In this document: positions 17,931 through 25,430 of the stretch, piece after piece
Layout: every line of letters begins with the position of its first letter
Numbering within the stretch: position 1 is the first letter of the stretch
Source: Tissierellaceae bacterium
GTDB lineage: Bacteria; Bacillota; Clostridia; Tissierellales; Tissierellaceae
Length of the DNA: 64,000 nt
Direction: 5' to 3'
Assembly (NCBI GenBank): GCA_023229175.1
Contig: JALNZV010000001.1
Span: 62,001-126,000 of the forward strand
Notes under the pieces: model-generated
The model's input: the letters and a program-made list of their open reading frames with translations, nothing else
What the model was told of the DNA's origin: nothing
Database searches by the model: none
Position numbers and translations under genes: made by a program

Positions 17931-18698
17931 CTAAACACCCCTGAAAAAATTACTTATATACCAATTAAGTAACTGTTCTCCCCAATACACTGTAATCATA
18001 AATCCCAATATAATAAATGGTCCAAAGGGAATTGGATCTTTCTTTCCCTTAATCTTAAATAATAATAGTAAAATAGATATAATTGCACCTAATATGAAGG
18101 ATAAAAAAATGGTTAAGAAAATGTATTTTACTCCCAATATAAACCCCAAAGAAGCTATTAAGGTAACATCTCCTTCCCCCATTCCACCTTTAGATAAAAA
18201 TATAATTGCAACAAATAATAAACTGCTTAGAACTAATCCACCTATGCTATTAGGTATATCTGGTGGGCTATTATATAATATGTAAGATAGTAGTTTGTAA
18301 ACTACCGTAATGCCCATAATCAATAAAACTAAAACATCTGGTATTATCATCTCTTTTAAATCTATAATCCCAATAACTATCAAAATAGAAAATATAATGG
18401 CGAAAAATATAAAATTAAATGAAAATCCAAATTGCAGGTAGATAATTATGTATAAAAAAGCATTTAATAATTCGACTATGGGATACTGGGGGGAGATTGG
18501 CCCCCCACAGTATCTGCATTTCCCCATAAGTGACAAATAGGAAACTAAGGGTATGTTGTCATACCATCTTAGTTTTGTATTGCAACTGGGACAATGGGAA
18601 GAAGGGAAAACAATGCTTTCCTCCCTAGGTATCCTATATATACATACATTTAGAAATGAACCTATTAGTAGTCCGTATAGGGAAATTAATATAGTCAT
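17931..18698 (-). CDS. pilD: Prepilin leader peptidase/N-methyltransferase
   Basis: Polytopic A24 aspartyl protease that cleaves prepilin leaders after Gly and N-methylates the new terminus. The N-terminal methyltransferase region has the paired CPSC...CRYC cysteines (about residues 38-75). The catalytic aspartates lie in IDLKEMIIPD and in the GMGEGDVTLIA (GxGD-type) motif. About eight membrane helices, 255 residues, normal length. A single copy in the window presumably serves all prepilins here. Confidence 0.96.
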   Translation of the reverse strand: MTILISLYGLLIGSFLNVCIYRIPREESIVFPSSHCPSCNTKLRWYDNIPLVSYLSLMGKCRYCGGPISPQYPIVELLNAFLYIIIYLQFGFSFNFIFFAIIFSILIVIGIIDLKEMIIPDVLVLLIMGITVVYKLLSYILYNSPPDIPNSIGGLVLSSLLFVAIIFLSKGGMGEGDVTLIASLGFILGVKYIFLTIFLSFILGAIISILLLLFKIKGKKDPIPFGPFIILGFMITVYWGEQLLNWYISNFFRGV

Positions 18699-18747
18699 GT
18701 AATGGCTCCTTTAGATAAGTTAAAAATATATATTAAAGGTTTATTAC

Positions 18748-19188
18748 TTAATCGTCTAATTGGTCTGTGATTTTTCCAGGCTTAACGCTTATATTACCAT
18801 CATCACCAATTGTAACAGTATAAGAGGACTCTATTGTTTCATTTTCGCTAGACCCCTCAACCGTATACTCTCTTCCTGCAACTCCTGTTGGTACTTCTGG
18901 CCATGATTGGAGATAATCTTCCCAAGTTTTATTATCATCATTTCCATTACCCCAAGTAATGTTTCCATCGTCACCAAAATCCAAACCACCTTCAGAAACT
19001 GCCAATGTAGCAGCTGATTCCAAAGTCCTGACATTTGCATTATGTGCTGCTATAGCTGCACTTTCTCTTGACTTGCTCAGTTTCGGCACCGCTATGGCTG
19101 CCAATATACCCAATATGGCTATTACTACTACTAATTCAACTAATGTAAAACCTTTTCTGTTTCTTTTTTTACTAATCCATTTTAACAT
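18748..19188 (-). CDS. pilA: Major type IV pilin
   Basis: Leader MLKWISKKRNRKG is followed by the canonical FTLVELVVVIAILGILAAIAVP, with Glu5, then SKSRESAAIAAHNANVRTLESAA. The mature protein would be about 133 residues with an acidic, Gly/Trp-containing globular head. It is the best candidate for major pilin: canonical helix, compact size, own promoter and riboswitch-controlled leader. The ATG at 19188 follows GGGAGG at 7 nt; an upstream TTG in frame (19230) has no ribosome site. Confidence 0.94.
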   Translation of the reverse strand: MLKWISKKRNRKGFTLVELVVVIAILGILAAIAVPKLSKSRESAAIAAHNANVRTLESAATLAVSEGGLDFGDDGNITWGNGNDDNKTWEDYLQSWPEVPTGVAGREYTVEGSSENETIESSYTVTIGDDGNISVKPGKITDQLDD

Positions 19189-19287
19189 AAAATTTCCTCC
19201 CTTTTTAAAATTTAAGAATAAATATTGCAAATAAGTAATCCTTGTCCTACTTCCAAAATCACTCCTTTCTGCACAGTTCCTATGACA

Positions 19288-19343
19288 GTGTACGATTTAT
19301 AATATTATACGTAATCCCAATTACCCCGCAAATAATCGTACAC
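19288..19343 (-). promoter_or_regulatory. Stable nested hairpin in the pilA 5' leader
   Basis: Arms 19334-19343 and 19288-19297 form a perfect 10-bp stem (GTGTACGATT with its complement). The enclosed loop holds a second small hairpin (GTAAT/ATTAC around 19311-19324). It lies between the riboswitch terminator and the pilA ribosome site, with no U tract after it. It may stabilise or process the pilin mRNA; no known family recognised. Confidence 0.5.
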
Positions 19344-19393
19344 GTCAATGAACTGGTGTATATTTGTTATATGAAAAAATCATAACCAAAGTG

Positions 19394-19443
19394 TTAAAAA
19401 GCTGCATACACACCAATATAAATCTATTGACAGATATGCAGCT
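19394..19443 (-). terminator. Expression-platform terminator of the pilA riboswitch
   Basis: Arms AGCTGCATA (19443-19435) and TATGCAGCT (19408-19400) form a 9-bp stem followed on the minus strand by a T5 run. The 5' arm overlaps the 3' end of the c-di-GMP aptamer, so ligand binding and terminator formation should compete, predicting an ON switch. Confidence 0.8.
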
Positions 19444-19535
19444 GAACGATCTTCATTATCCAACTGGATAACCTTAGACTCTAGCTTTGCGCCCCTAGGT
19501 TTCCCTAGGTTTGCCCAGGTAATATTCAATTATTG
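19436..19535 (-). ncRNA. Cyclic di-GMP-I (GEMM-I) riboswitch
   Basis: Minus-strand RNA with the conserved GEMM-I core: GGGCAAACC (19516-19508), a GAAA-capped P2 hairpin built from CCTAGG arms, the invariant GCGCAAAGCTA block and a TCTAAGG segment, then a P3-type hairpin (TTATCC/GGATAA). It sits about 10 nt after a predicted sigma-A start and before pilA. c-di-GMP riboswitches on pilin operons are known in Clostridioides. The exact P1 pairing was not drawn, so the ends are approximate. Confidence 0.88.
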
Positions 19536-19552
19536 ATATTATTTTACAAAAT

Positions 19553-19581
19553 ATACTATATGAATTTATAAGTGTTGTCAA
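19553..19581 (-). promoter_or_regulatory. Sigma-A promoter for pilA leader
   Basis: TTGACA (19581-19576), 17-nt spacer, TAGTAT (19558-19553). The predicted start falls just upstream of the c-di-GMP aptamer, giving pilA a promoter separate from pilBTC. Confidence 0.7.
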
Positions 19582-19593
19582 TAAGTATTCCTT

Positions 19594-19626
19594 GAGATAC
19601 AAGATTCCTCGAGATACAAGATTCCT
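19594..19626. repeat. Two direct 16-bp repeats, 17-bp period
   Basis: GAGATACAAGATTCCT occurs at 19594-19609 and again at 19611-19626 in the intergenic gap between pilC and the pilA promoter. Function unknown. Confidence 0.85.
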
Positions 19627-19706
19627 CCCTATGGTCGGAATTCCCACGTGTTATCCACGCCACAATAAACGAATATTATCAAAGTCCTTCGCCTTAATGT
19701 GATAAA

Positions 19707-19748
19707 GATAAATAATAAATGACGAATGATAAATAATAAATGACGAAT
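19707..19748. repeat. Tandem 21-bp repeat, two copies, plus partial
   Basis: A 21-bp unit ending in ATGACGAAT runs at 19707-19727 and 19728-19748, followed by a partial third copy (GACGAATGAC). It lies just downstream of the pilC stop; such AT-rich simple arrays often expand and contract by slippage. Confidence 0.85.
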
Positions 19749-19780
19749 GACGAATGACAAATTGTAAATTACAACTATAG

Positions 19781-20980
19781 CTATATGGTATTCACTACGT
19801 CGAACATTGGCATTGCCATAGCTATGACTATAAATCCTATGACTAAAGCCATGACTACAAGCATTAATGGCTCCATTATTGTTGTCATTCTTTGCAAGGC
19901 TTCTTCTACTTCGTCATCGTAAAAATCTGCTGTCTTATATAATATATCGTCTAAAGCACCTGATTCTTCACCTATCTTAATCATGGAATACACCATAGGT
20001 GGGAAGATGCCCACGTCTTTTACAGCTCTAGAAAATGATGCACCTTTTCGCACATCTTCTGCTGCTATATTTAGTCTATCCTGTATAATTCTATTTCCAA
20101 CGACTCTGCCTACTACCTCTATAGTTTGAATAAGTGGTATACCTGAGGCCATCAGAGTGGACAATGTACGTGTAAATCTAGAAGTAATAATCTTTACATT
20201 TGTAGTTTTTATAATAGGTATTTTAAGCTTTAATCCATCGAAAAAAATTGTACCTGTATTGGTCTTTTTAAATATATTGATGCCAACCCCCAAGCCCACT
20301 ATTCCTGAAACAAATATATACCAAAATTCCCTAAGCCAATCACTTACATTCAGTAACAACTGTGTCGGCGCAGGGAGTGCCTGTCCACTTCCTTCGAACA
20401 TACCTATAAATGTAGGCATTACCACAACAAGTAAAAATATTACTACGGCAACTGAAACTACAGACAATGCTATAGGATAAATCATGGCAGATTTTACTTT
20501 CTGTTCTAATTTGTTTTCCTTTTCAAAATGTACTGCCATTCTTTCCATAACTACATCTAAGGTACCACTAACTTCCCCAGCTTCAACCATATTAACTAAA
20601 AGCGGGGGGAAAATCTTTGAATTTTGCCTCATTCCTTCTGACAGTGTGATTCCCTTTTGAACGTTTTCATATATAGAACCCATTGCATTTACCAAGGTCT
20701 TATTCTCAGACTGTTGCTCCAATATTTCTAGACAGTTGACAATTCCCAAGCCTGCATCCAGCATGGTATAAAATTGTCTGCACCATACTGCTAAATCCTT
20801 CTTTTTAACTTTTTGAGAAAAAAGATTTACTTTTGCACTTTCAGCCACATCTTTTTCCACATGTATTGGTATATAATTGTTTCCCCTAAGCATGGAAACG
20901 ACATCTTTTTCATCTTCTCCCTCGAAAAAACCTTCTACAGTATCTCCATTCTGGGTTATTGCTTTATATCTATATATCAT
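19781..20980 (-). CDS. pilC: Type IV pilus platform protein PilC
   Basis: Inner-membrane platform protein (GspF family) that couples PilB/PilT motion to pilus extension and retraction. The 399 residues contain two T2SSF domains (about 70-190 and 270-395), each with the conserved FPPLLVNMVEAGEVSGTLD / FPPMVYSMIKIGEESGALD signature, and three membrane helices. N-terminal YRYKAITQNGDTVEG is typical. It follows pilT by 9 nt. Confidence 0.97.
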   Translation of the reverse strand: MIYRYKAITQNGDTVEGFFEGEDEKDVVSMLRGNNYIPIHVEKDVAESAKVNLFSQKVKKKDLAVWCRQFYTMLDAGLGIVNCLEILEQQSENKTLVNAMGSIYENVQKGITLSEGMRQNSKIFPPLLVNMVEAGEVSGTLDVVMERMAVHFEKENKLEQKVKSAMIYPIALSVVSVAVVIFLLVVVMPTFIGMFEGSGQALPAPTQLLLNVSDWLREFWYIFVSGIVGLGVGINIFKKTNTGTIFFDGLKLKIPIIKTTNVKIITSRFTRTLSTLMASGIPLIQTIEVVGRVVGNRIIQDRLNIAAEDVRKGASFSRAVKDVGIFPPMVYSMIKIGEESGALDDILYKTADFYDDEVEEALQRMTTIMEPLMLVVMALVIGFIVIAMAMPMFDVVNTI

Positions 20981-20989
20981 ACCATCACC

Positions 20990-22042
20990 CTACAAAATAT
21001 ATTTTTTAATATTATCCTGATTTATAGCCTGGGATAGAGCAGTATCTTTCGTGATGATACCCCTTTTATATAAATCAAGTAAGGAAGAATCCATAGTTTG
21101 CATTTGGAATTTTCCGCCCGTTTGTATTGCTGTGTCGATTTGATGAATTTTTTCCTCTCGAATCAAATTCCTAATTGCAGTTGTAGCTATCATTATCTCA
21201 AATGCCGCTACTCTTCCTTTTTCCTTGGCCTTTGGCAACAATTGCTGGGATATTATAGATTGCAGTACAGAAGCAAATTGAACCCTGACTTGTTGCTGTT
21301 GATGGGGAGGAAATACGTCAATTACCCTATCTATTGTCTTTGCTGCACCTAAAGTATGCAAAGTAGACATGACTAAATGCCCAGTTTCAGCAGCTGTCAG
21401 AGCAATAGATATAGTTTCCAAATCTCTCATTTCTCCAACTAATATTACATCAGGATCTTGTCTAAGAGCCGCTCTTAAGCTATTGGCGAAAGACTGTGAA
21501 TCTATACCAATTTCCCTTTGATTTACCATACTAAGATTATGCCTATGCAAATATTCTATGGGATCTTCTAAGGTAAGAATATGAACACTTCGTTCTTTAT
21601 TTATTAAATCTATCATAGAAGCTAATGTTGTTGATTTTCCACTACCAGTAGGACCTGTTACTAAAATCAGGCCCCTAGGTAATCTTGATAATTCTTTTAC
21701 AATCTTCGGTAATCCTAGTTCCTCCATACTTGGTACTTCCAAAGGAATTATCCTTAGTGCCATTCCATAGCTGCCCCTTTGTTTATATGCGTTAACCCTA
21801 TATCTTCCAACTCCAGGGCTGGCGAAAGAGGTATCTATCTCTCCCTGTTTCTCAAATTCATCGATTAAGCTCTCATTTACAGTCTCATATACAAGTCTTT
21901 TAGTATCATCAGGCATTAGCCTTTCAGTTTCTTGTACTACTAATTGCCCATTAATTCTAAATATTGGAGGCCTTCCAACTGTTATATGTATATCCGATGC
22001 CTTCTTTTCTGTGGCAAGGTTTACCAATTCAATTATATTCAT
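20990..22042 (-). CDS. pilT: Pilus retraction ATPase PilT
   Basis: Hexameric ATPase that depolymerises pili, driving twitching. Walker A GPTGSGKST, Asp box (TLEDPIEYLH), Walker B (DVILVGEMRD), His box (HLVMSTLHT) and the PilT-specific AIRNLIREEKIHQI motif, needed for retraction, are all intact in the 350 residues. The last motif separates it from PilB. The ATG at 22042 follows AGGGGGATA; the gene is 9 nt after pilB. Confidence 0.98.
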   Translation of the reverse strand: MNIIELVNLATEKKASDIHITVGRPPIFRINGQLVVQETERLMPDDTKRLVYETVNESLIDEFEKQGEIDTSFASPGVGRYRVNAYKQRGSYGMALRIIPLEVPSMEELGLPKIVKELSRLPRGLILVTGPTGSGKSTTLASMIDLINKERSVHILTLEDPIEYLHRHNLSMVNQREIGIDSQSFANSLRAALRQDPDVILVGEMRDLETISIALTAAETGHLVMSTLHTLGAAKTIDRVIDVFPPHQQQQVRVQFASVLQSIISQQLLPKAKEKGRVAAFEIMIATTAIRNLIREEKIHQIDTAIQTGGKFQMQTMDSSLLDLYKRGIITKDTALSQAINQDNIKKYIL

Positions 22043-22051
22043 CTTATCCCC

Positions 22052-23728
22052 CTATCCCAATGTATATCCTACTCTTAAAACTTCCTCAAAGGAAGTAATC
22101 CCCTCTAAAGCTAATTTTGAAGCAGATTGAAGTAATGTGCTCATTCCGTCTTCAATCGCTTGTTTTCTTATATCATCTGTGTTGGCTCCCACATCTATTA
22201 ATTTCCTAATGCTTTCGTTAATGGGCATTAATTCATGTACTGCCGTTCTGCCCTTATATCCATTGTTGCATGATGTACATCCTACTGAATCGTATATAGT
22301 CACGAGTTCATCAACACCTAAAAGCTTTTTTTCCAAATCTGTAGCTTCTCGAGGTCTCTTACATCTCGGACAAAGTTTTTTAACTAATCTTTGGGAAACT
22401 ATTCCAATTACTGCCGATGATACTAAATACGGCTCTATTCCCATATCTACTAATCTGGCTACAGTTGATGGACTGTCATTGGTGTGCAACGTGGAAAGTA
22501 CCAAGTGTCCTGTAATAGCAGCTCTAGTGGCAATCTCTGCCGTTTCCCCGTCTCTAATTTCCCCTACCATGACTATATCTGGGTCTTGTCTAAGTATTGA
22601 TCTAAGCCCAGATGCAAAAGTAAGCCCCGCCTTAATATTTACCTGAACTTGATTTATACCCTTTAATTTATATTCTACTGGATCTTCTACTGTTATTACG
22701 TTTTTTTCTATCTGGTTTAACTCTTGGAGTACAGTATATAATGTGGTTGTCTTTCCAGAGCCAGTAGGCCCGGTGACTAAAATCATACCATAAGGTTGAT
22801 TCAAAATATTGTCAAACACTTTCAAGTCTTTATCGCTAAAACCTAAAGCATTTTTTGTAAACTGAAAGTTCGTCCTGTCTAATAATCTAATGACAGTTTT
22901 CTCACCGTATACAGTAGGCAAGGTTGAAATTCTCATATCTATTTCTCTATTTGCAATCTTTGTCTCTACTCTGCCATCTTGAGGTACCCTCTTTTCCGCA
23001 ATATTCATTTTCCCTATTATTTTAATTCTAGTAATAATGCCTGAGAGACTGTTTTTGCTTAATTTCATAATTTCCTTTAATTCGCCATCTACCCTAAACC
23101 TAACTCTAAGTTCTTCGGCATAAGGCTCAATATGTATATCTGAAGCTCTCTCGACTATGGCTTGTTCAAAAATTGAATTTAATAATTTTACAATAGGAGC
23201 TGAAGCGATTTCCAACTGTTCGGTCTCATCGAGCTCTTCGGAGGAGATGGCGACAAATCTTTCTTCAAATTCTTCTACCACCTTCTTTGCGGTCTCCTGG
23301 CTATAAAATCTATCTATGGCTCTAGATAGCTTGTCCCTAGTAGATATAACTGGCTGGATTTCAGATTTAATGGAAAGTTTCACATCGTCAATAGCAAATA
23401 TATTCAATGGGTCTACCATTGCTACAGTTATAATACTATCTCTTTTATCTATTGCTATAAGTTCATATCTTCGCACTATATTCTCCGGAATAATATTTAC
23501 TATATCCCGATTAATTTTGTATTTGTCCAAATCTACGTGAGGAATTCCCAGTTGAAATTCCAAAACTTCGATGATTTCGTCTTCGGTTACATATTTTTCA
23601 TCAACTAATATTTCTCCAAATTTTTTACCAGTTCTTTTTTGAAATTCAAGTGCTTCATCAAGCTGTTCTTGGGTAATCTTACCTGCATATACTAATAATT
23701 CTCCTAGCTTTAACTTTTTGTTTATCAC
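22052..23728 (-). CDS. pilB: Pilus extension ATPase PilB
   Basis: Assembly ATPase of the GspE/PilB family, 558 residues. An N-terminal GspE-N (MshEN) domain occupies about residues 1-150; in other PilB/MshE proteins this domain can bind c-di-GMP. The ATPase core has Walker A GPTGSGKTTT, DPVEY Asp box, VMVGEIRD and HLVLSTLHTND. A four-Cys zinc site (CPRC...CTSCNNGYKG) lies near the C-terminus. GTG start at 23728 with AGGTGA ribosome site. First gene of the pilBTC unit. Confidence 0.97.
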   Translation of the reverse strand: MINKKLKLGELLVYAGKITQEQLDEALEFQKRTGKKFGEILVDEKYVTEDEIIEVLEFQLGIPHVDLDKYKINRDIVNIIPENIVRRYELIAIDKRDSIITVAMVDPLNIFAIDDVKLSIKSEIQPVISTRDKLSRAIDRFYSQETAKKVVEEFEERFVAISSEELDETEQLEIASAPIVKLLNSIFEQAIVERASDIHIEPYAEELRVRFRVDGELKEIMKLSKNSLSGIITRIKIIGKMNIAEKRVPQDGRVETKIANREIDMRISTLPTVYGEKTVIRLLDRTNFQFTKNALGFSDKDLKVFDNILNQPYGMILVTGPTGSGKTTTLYTVLQELNQIEKNVITVEDPVEYKLKGINQVQVNIKAGLTFASGLRSILRQDPDIVMVGEIRDGETAEIATRAAITGHLVLSTLHTNDSPSTVARLVDMGIEPYLVSSAVIGIVSQRLVKKLCPRCKRPREATDLEKKLLGVDELVTIYDSVGCTSCNNGYKGRTAVHELMPINESIRKLIDVGANTDDIRKQAIEDGMSTLLQSASKLALEGITSFEEVLRVGYTLG

Positions 23729-23828
23729 GATATCACCTGTTCAAAATTTTTTTAATTAATGTTATATTACGGATTAAATTGTCAGAATTTTTTATGATTC
23801 CAATGTTGAAATACCACCATTTAGTAAC

Positions 23829-23864
23829 ATTATATCACAATTTCTGTTAATTTTCTCAATAATC
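23829..23864 (-). promoter_or_regulatory. Extended -10 promoter candidate for pilBTC
   Basis: TGATATAAT on the minus strand (TATAAT at 23834-23829) is an extended -10; a TTGAGA lies 19 nt upstream, a long but tolerable spacing. About 100 nt of leader precede pilB with no riboswitch that I recognise. Confidence 0.5.
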
Positions 23865-23972
23865 TAAAAGTAAAATTGTTTATTTTTTTTGGTTAGTTTA
23901 TACAAATTAAAGAAAAACTAGCCTAAATAAAATAACTTTTATGTGCAAGACTATTTATAGGAGGTGGATATT

Positions 23973-24629
23973 TTGAAATTTAACAAAATAAAATTTGTAG
24001 GTTTATCTCTAATTCTATTGGTAGCCGTGGCTGGATGTCGTCCAACAAATACAAATTTAAGAAATCTAGGTACTCAAACAAGATTAAACGACAACATGAA
24101 TAATGATTTATTAGGCAATACACCTTTAAACACCAGAGATAGATTAAATACTAATCTAAATACTGGGCTTAATAATGATTTTAACACAGGTACCAATTCA
24201 GGAACCAATACAGGCAATGACACCGGCCTAAATAACAATTTGGATACTGGGCTTAATAATGGAATGAACAATGGGTTAAATAACAATTTAAATGACAACC
24301 TAAATAATGGTATGGTAAGAAATGAACCCCATGTAAATCCTGGTATGCAAACAACTGGTCAAACTGGACTCGGTGAATCTTTTACGAGGATGAAAGGTAT
24401 TGCAGACAAAGTAATGGAATTGCCTGAAGTAAATGATGCTACTGTTCTAGTACATGGAGATAAAGCCATTGTAGGATGTAGTCTAAATGGAAATACAACC
24501 AATACCATAGGGACTAATCTAAGAAATAAAATTGAAGCTCAAGTTAAAAATGCAGATAGAAACGTAAAAACAGTTGCAGTATGGGAGATAAACGATTTAT
24601 TTAGAAACATCGCTTCACCTACTAGATAG
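23973..24629 (+). CDS. YhcN/YlaJ-family spore lipoprotein
   Basis: A lipoprotein of 218 residues: TTG start at 23973 chosen because AGGAGGTG lies 6 nt upstream; signal peptide with lipobox VAVAGC, cleaved before Cys. About 75 residues of Asn/Gly/Leu/Thr low-complexity repeats (NTGLNN-type units) form a flexible stalk. The C-terminal 90 residues match the sporulation YhcN/YlaJ domain (VMELPEVNDATVLVHGDKAIVG). Members coat the inner spore membrane and affect germination. It is one of the few plus-strand genes, facing sigK across a shared terminator. Confidence 0.88.
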   Translation: MKFNKIKFVGLSLILLVAVAGCRPTNTNLRNLGTQTRLNDNMNNDLLGNTPLNTRDRLNTNLNTGLNNDFNTGTNSGTNTGNDTGLNNNLDTGLNNGMNNGLNNNLNDNLNNGMVRNEPHVNPGMQTTGQTGLGESFTRMKGIADKVMELPEVNDATVLVHGDKAIVGCSLNGNTTNTIGTNLRNKIEAQVKNADRNVKTVAVWEINDLFRNIASPTR

Positions 24630-24639
24630 TTATAATGGA

Positions 24640-24678
24640 TTAATCCAGGTGTCAATTACCTGGATTAATTTATTTTTT
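24640..24678. terminator. Bidirectional terminator between spore lipoprotein and sigK
   Basis: TTAATCCAGGT (24640-24650) and its complement (24658-24668) form an 11-bp stem with a 7-nt loop and T/A-rich flanks on both strands, serving the convergent genes. Confidence 0.85.
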
Positions 24679-25374
24679 GTTTAGTAGTGATTTATTTAGT
24701 TTTCCTAAGGCTCTAGTCTCTATTCTAGATACATAGGACCTGGATATACCTAATAATCCCGCTATTTCCCTTTGGGTCTTGCAATTTCCATCTATAAGCC
24801 CATATCTAAGTTCTATAATTATTCTCTCCCTTTCTTTTAAATCCAGTTTTATTGCTTCATATAGTTTTTTTATTTGCAACTTAAGGTCCACTTCATCTAA
24901 TATTTTATCTATATCCGATCCTAAAATATCCAGTAAATTTATTTCATTGCCCTCCTTGTCTCTTCCAATGGGTTCATGCAATGACAGTTCAAGTTTTAAT
25001 TTTTTGTTTGACCTAATAGTCATTAATATTTCATTTTCTATACACTTTGCTGCATATGTAGCCAGCCTAGTGCCCTTTGTAAAATCATAGGTAGTTATTG
25101 CCTTAATTAATCCTATTGTACCAATGGATATAAGGTCGTCTATGTCCTTTCCAGTATTATTATATTTTTTTACAATATGAGCTACCAGCCTTAAATTTCT
25201 TTCAATTAATATATTCCTTGCCTTTTCATCACCTAAGGAATACAATTTTAAATATTTCTTTTCATCCTCCCTAGATAAGGGCTTTGGAAAAGAATTTGTA
25301 TTTACCATATATCCACATAATATGACAAATGGTTTCACCAATACATTTAAAATCAGCAATATTAGGTTCTTCAT
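24670..25374 (-). CDS. sigK: RNA polymerase sporulation sigma factor SigK (pro-form)
   Basis: Late mother-cell sigma factor of 234 residues. The first ~20 residues are hydrophobic (LILLILNVLVKPFVILCGY), a pro-sequence like that of B. subtilis pro-sigma-K, so membrane-linked activation by a SpoIVFB-type protease is expected. Region 2 (NLRLVAHIVKKYNNTGKDIDDLISIGTIGL is the visible block) and region 4 with its helix-turn-helix (QREIAGLLGISRSYVSRIE) are intact. The gene is not split by a skin element. GGGAGGTG precedes the ATG. Confidence 0.97.
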   Translation of the reverse strand: MKNLILLILNVLVKPFVILCGYMVNTNSFPKPLSREDEKKYLKLYSLGDEKARNILIERNLRLVAHIVKKYNNTGKDIDDLISIGTIGLIKAITTYDFTKGTRLATYAAKCIENEILMTIRSNKKLKLELSLHEPIGRDKEGNEINLLDILGSDIDKILDEVDLKLQIKKLYEAIKLDLKERERIIIELRYGLIDGNCKTQREIAGLLGISRSYVSRIETRALGKLNKSLLNKK

Positions 25375-25430
25375 AGATTACACCTCCCAGCATATATCAG
25401 TATATGCCGCAAGGATATAAATAGTTCTTT

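Noticed and set aside
22137..22646. Long plus-strand frame antisense to pilB
   Set aside because: No ribosome site and no recognisable protein; it shadows a highly conserved ATPase core.
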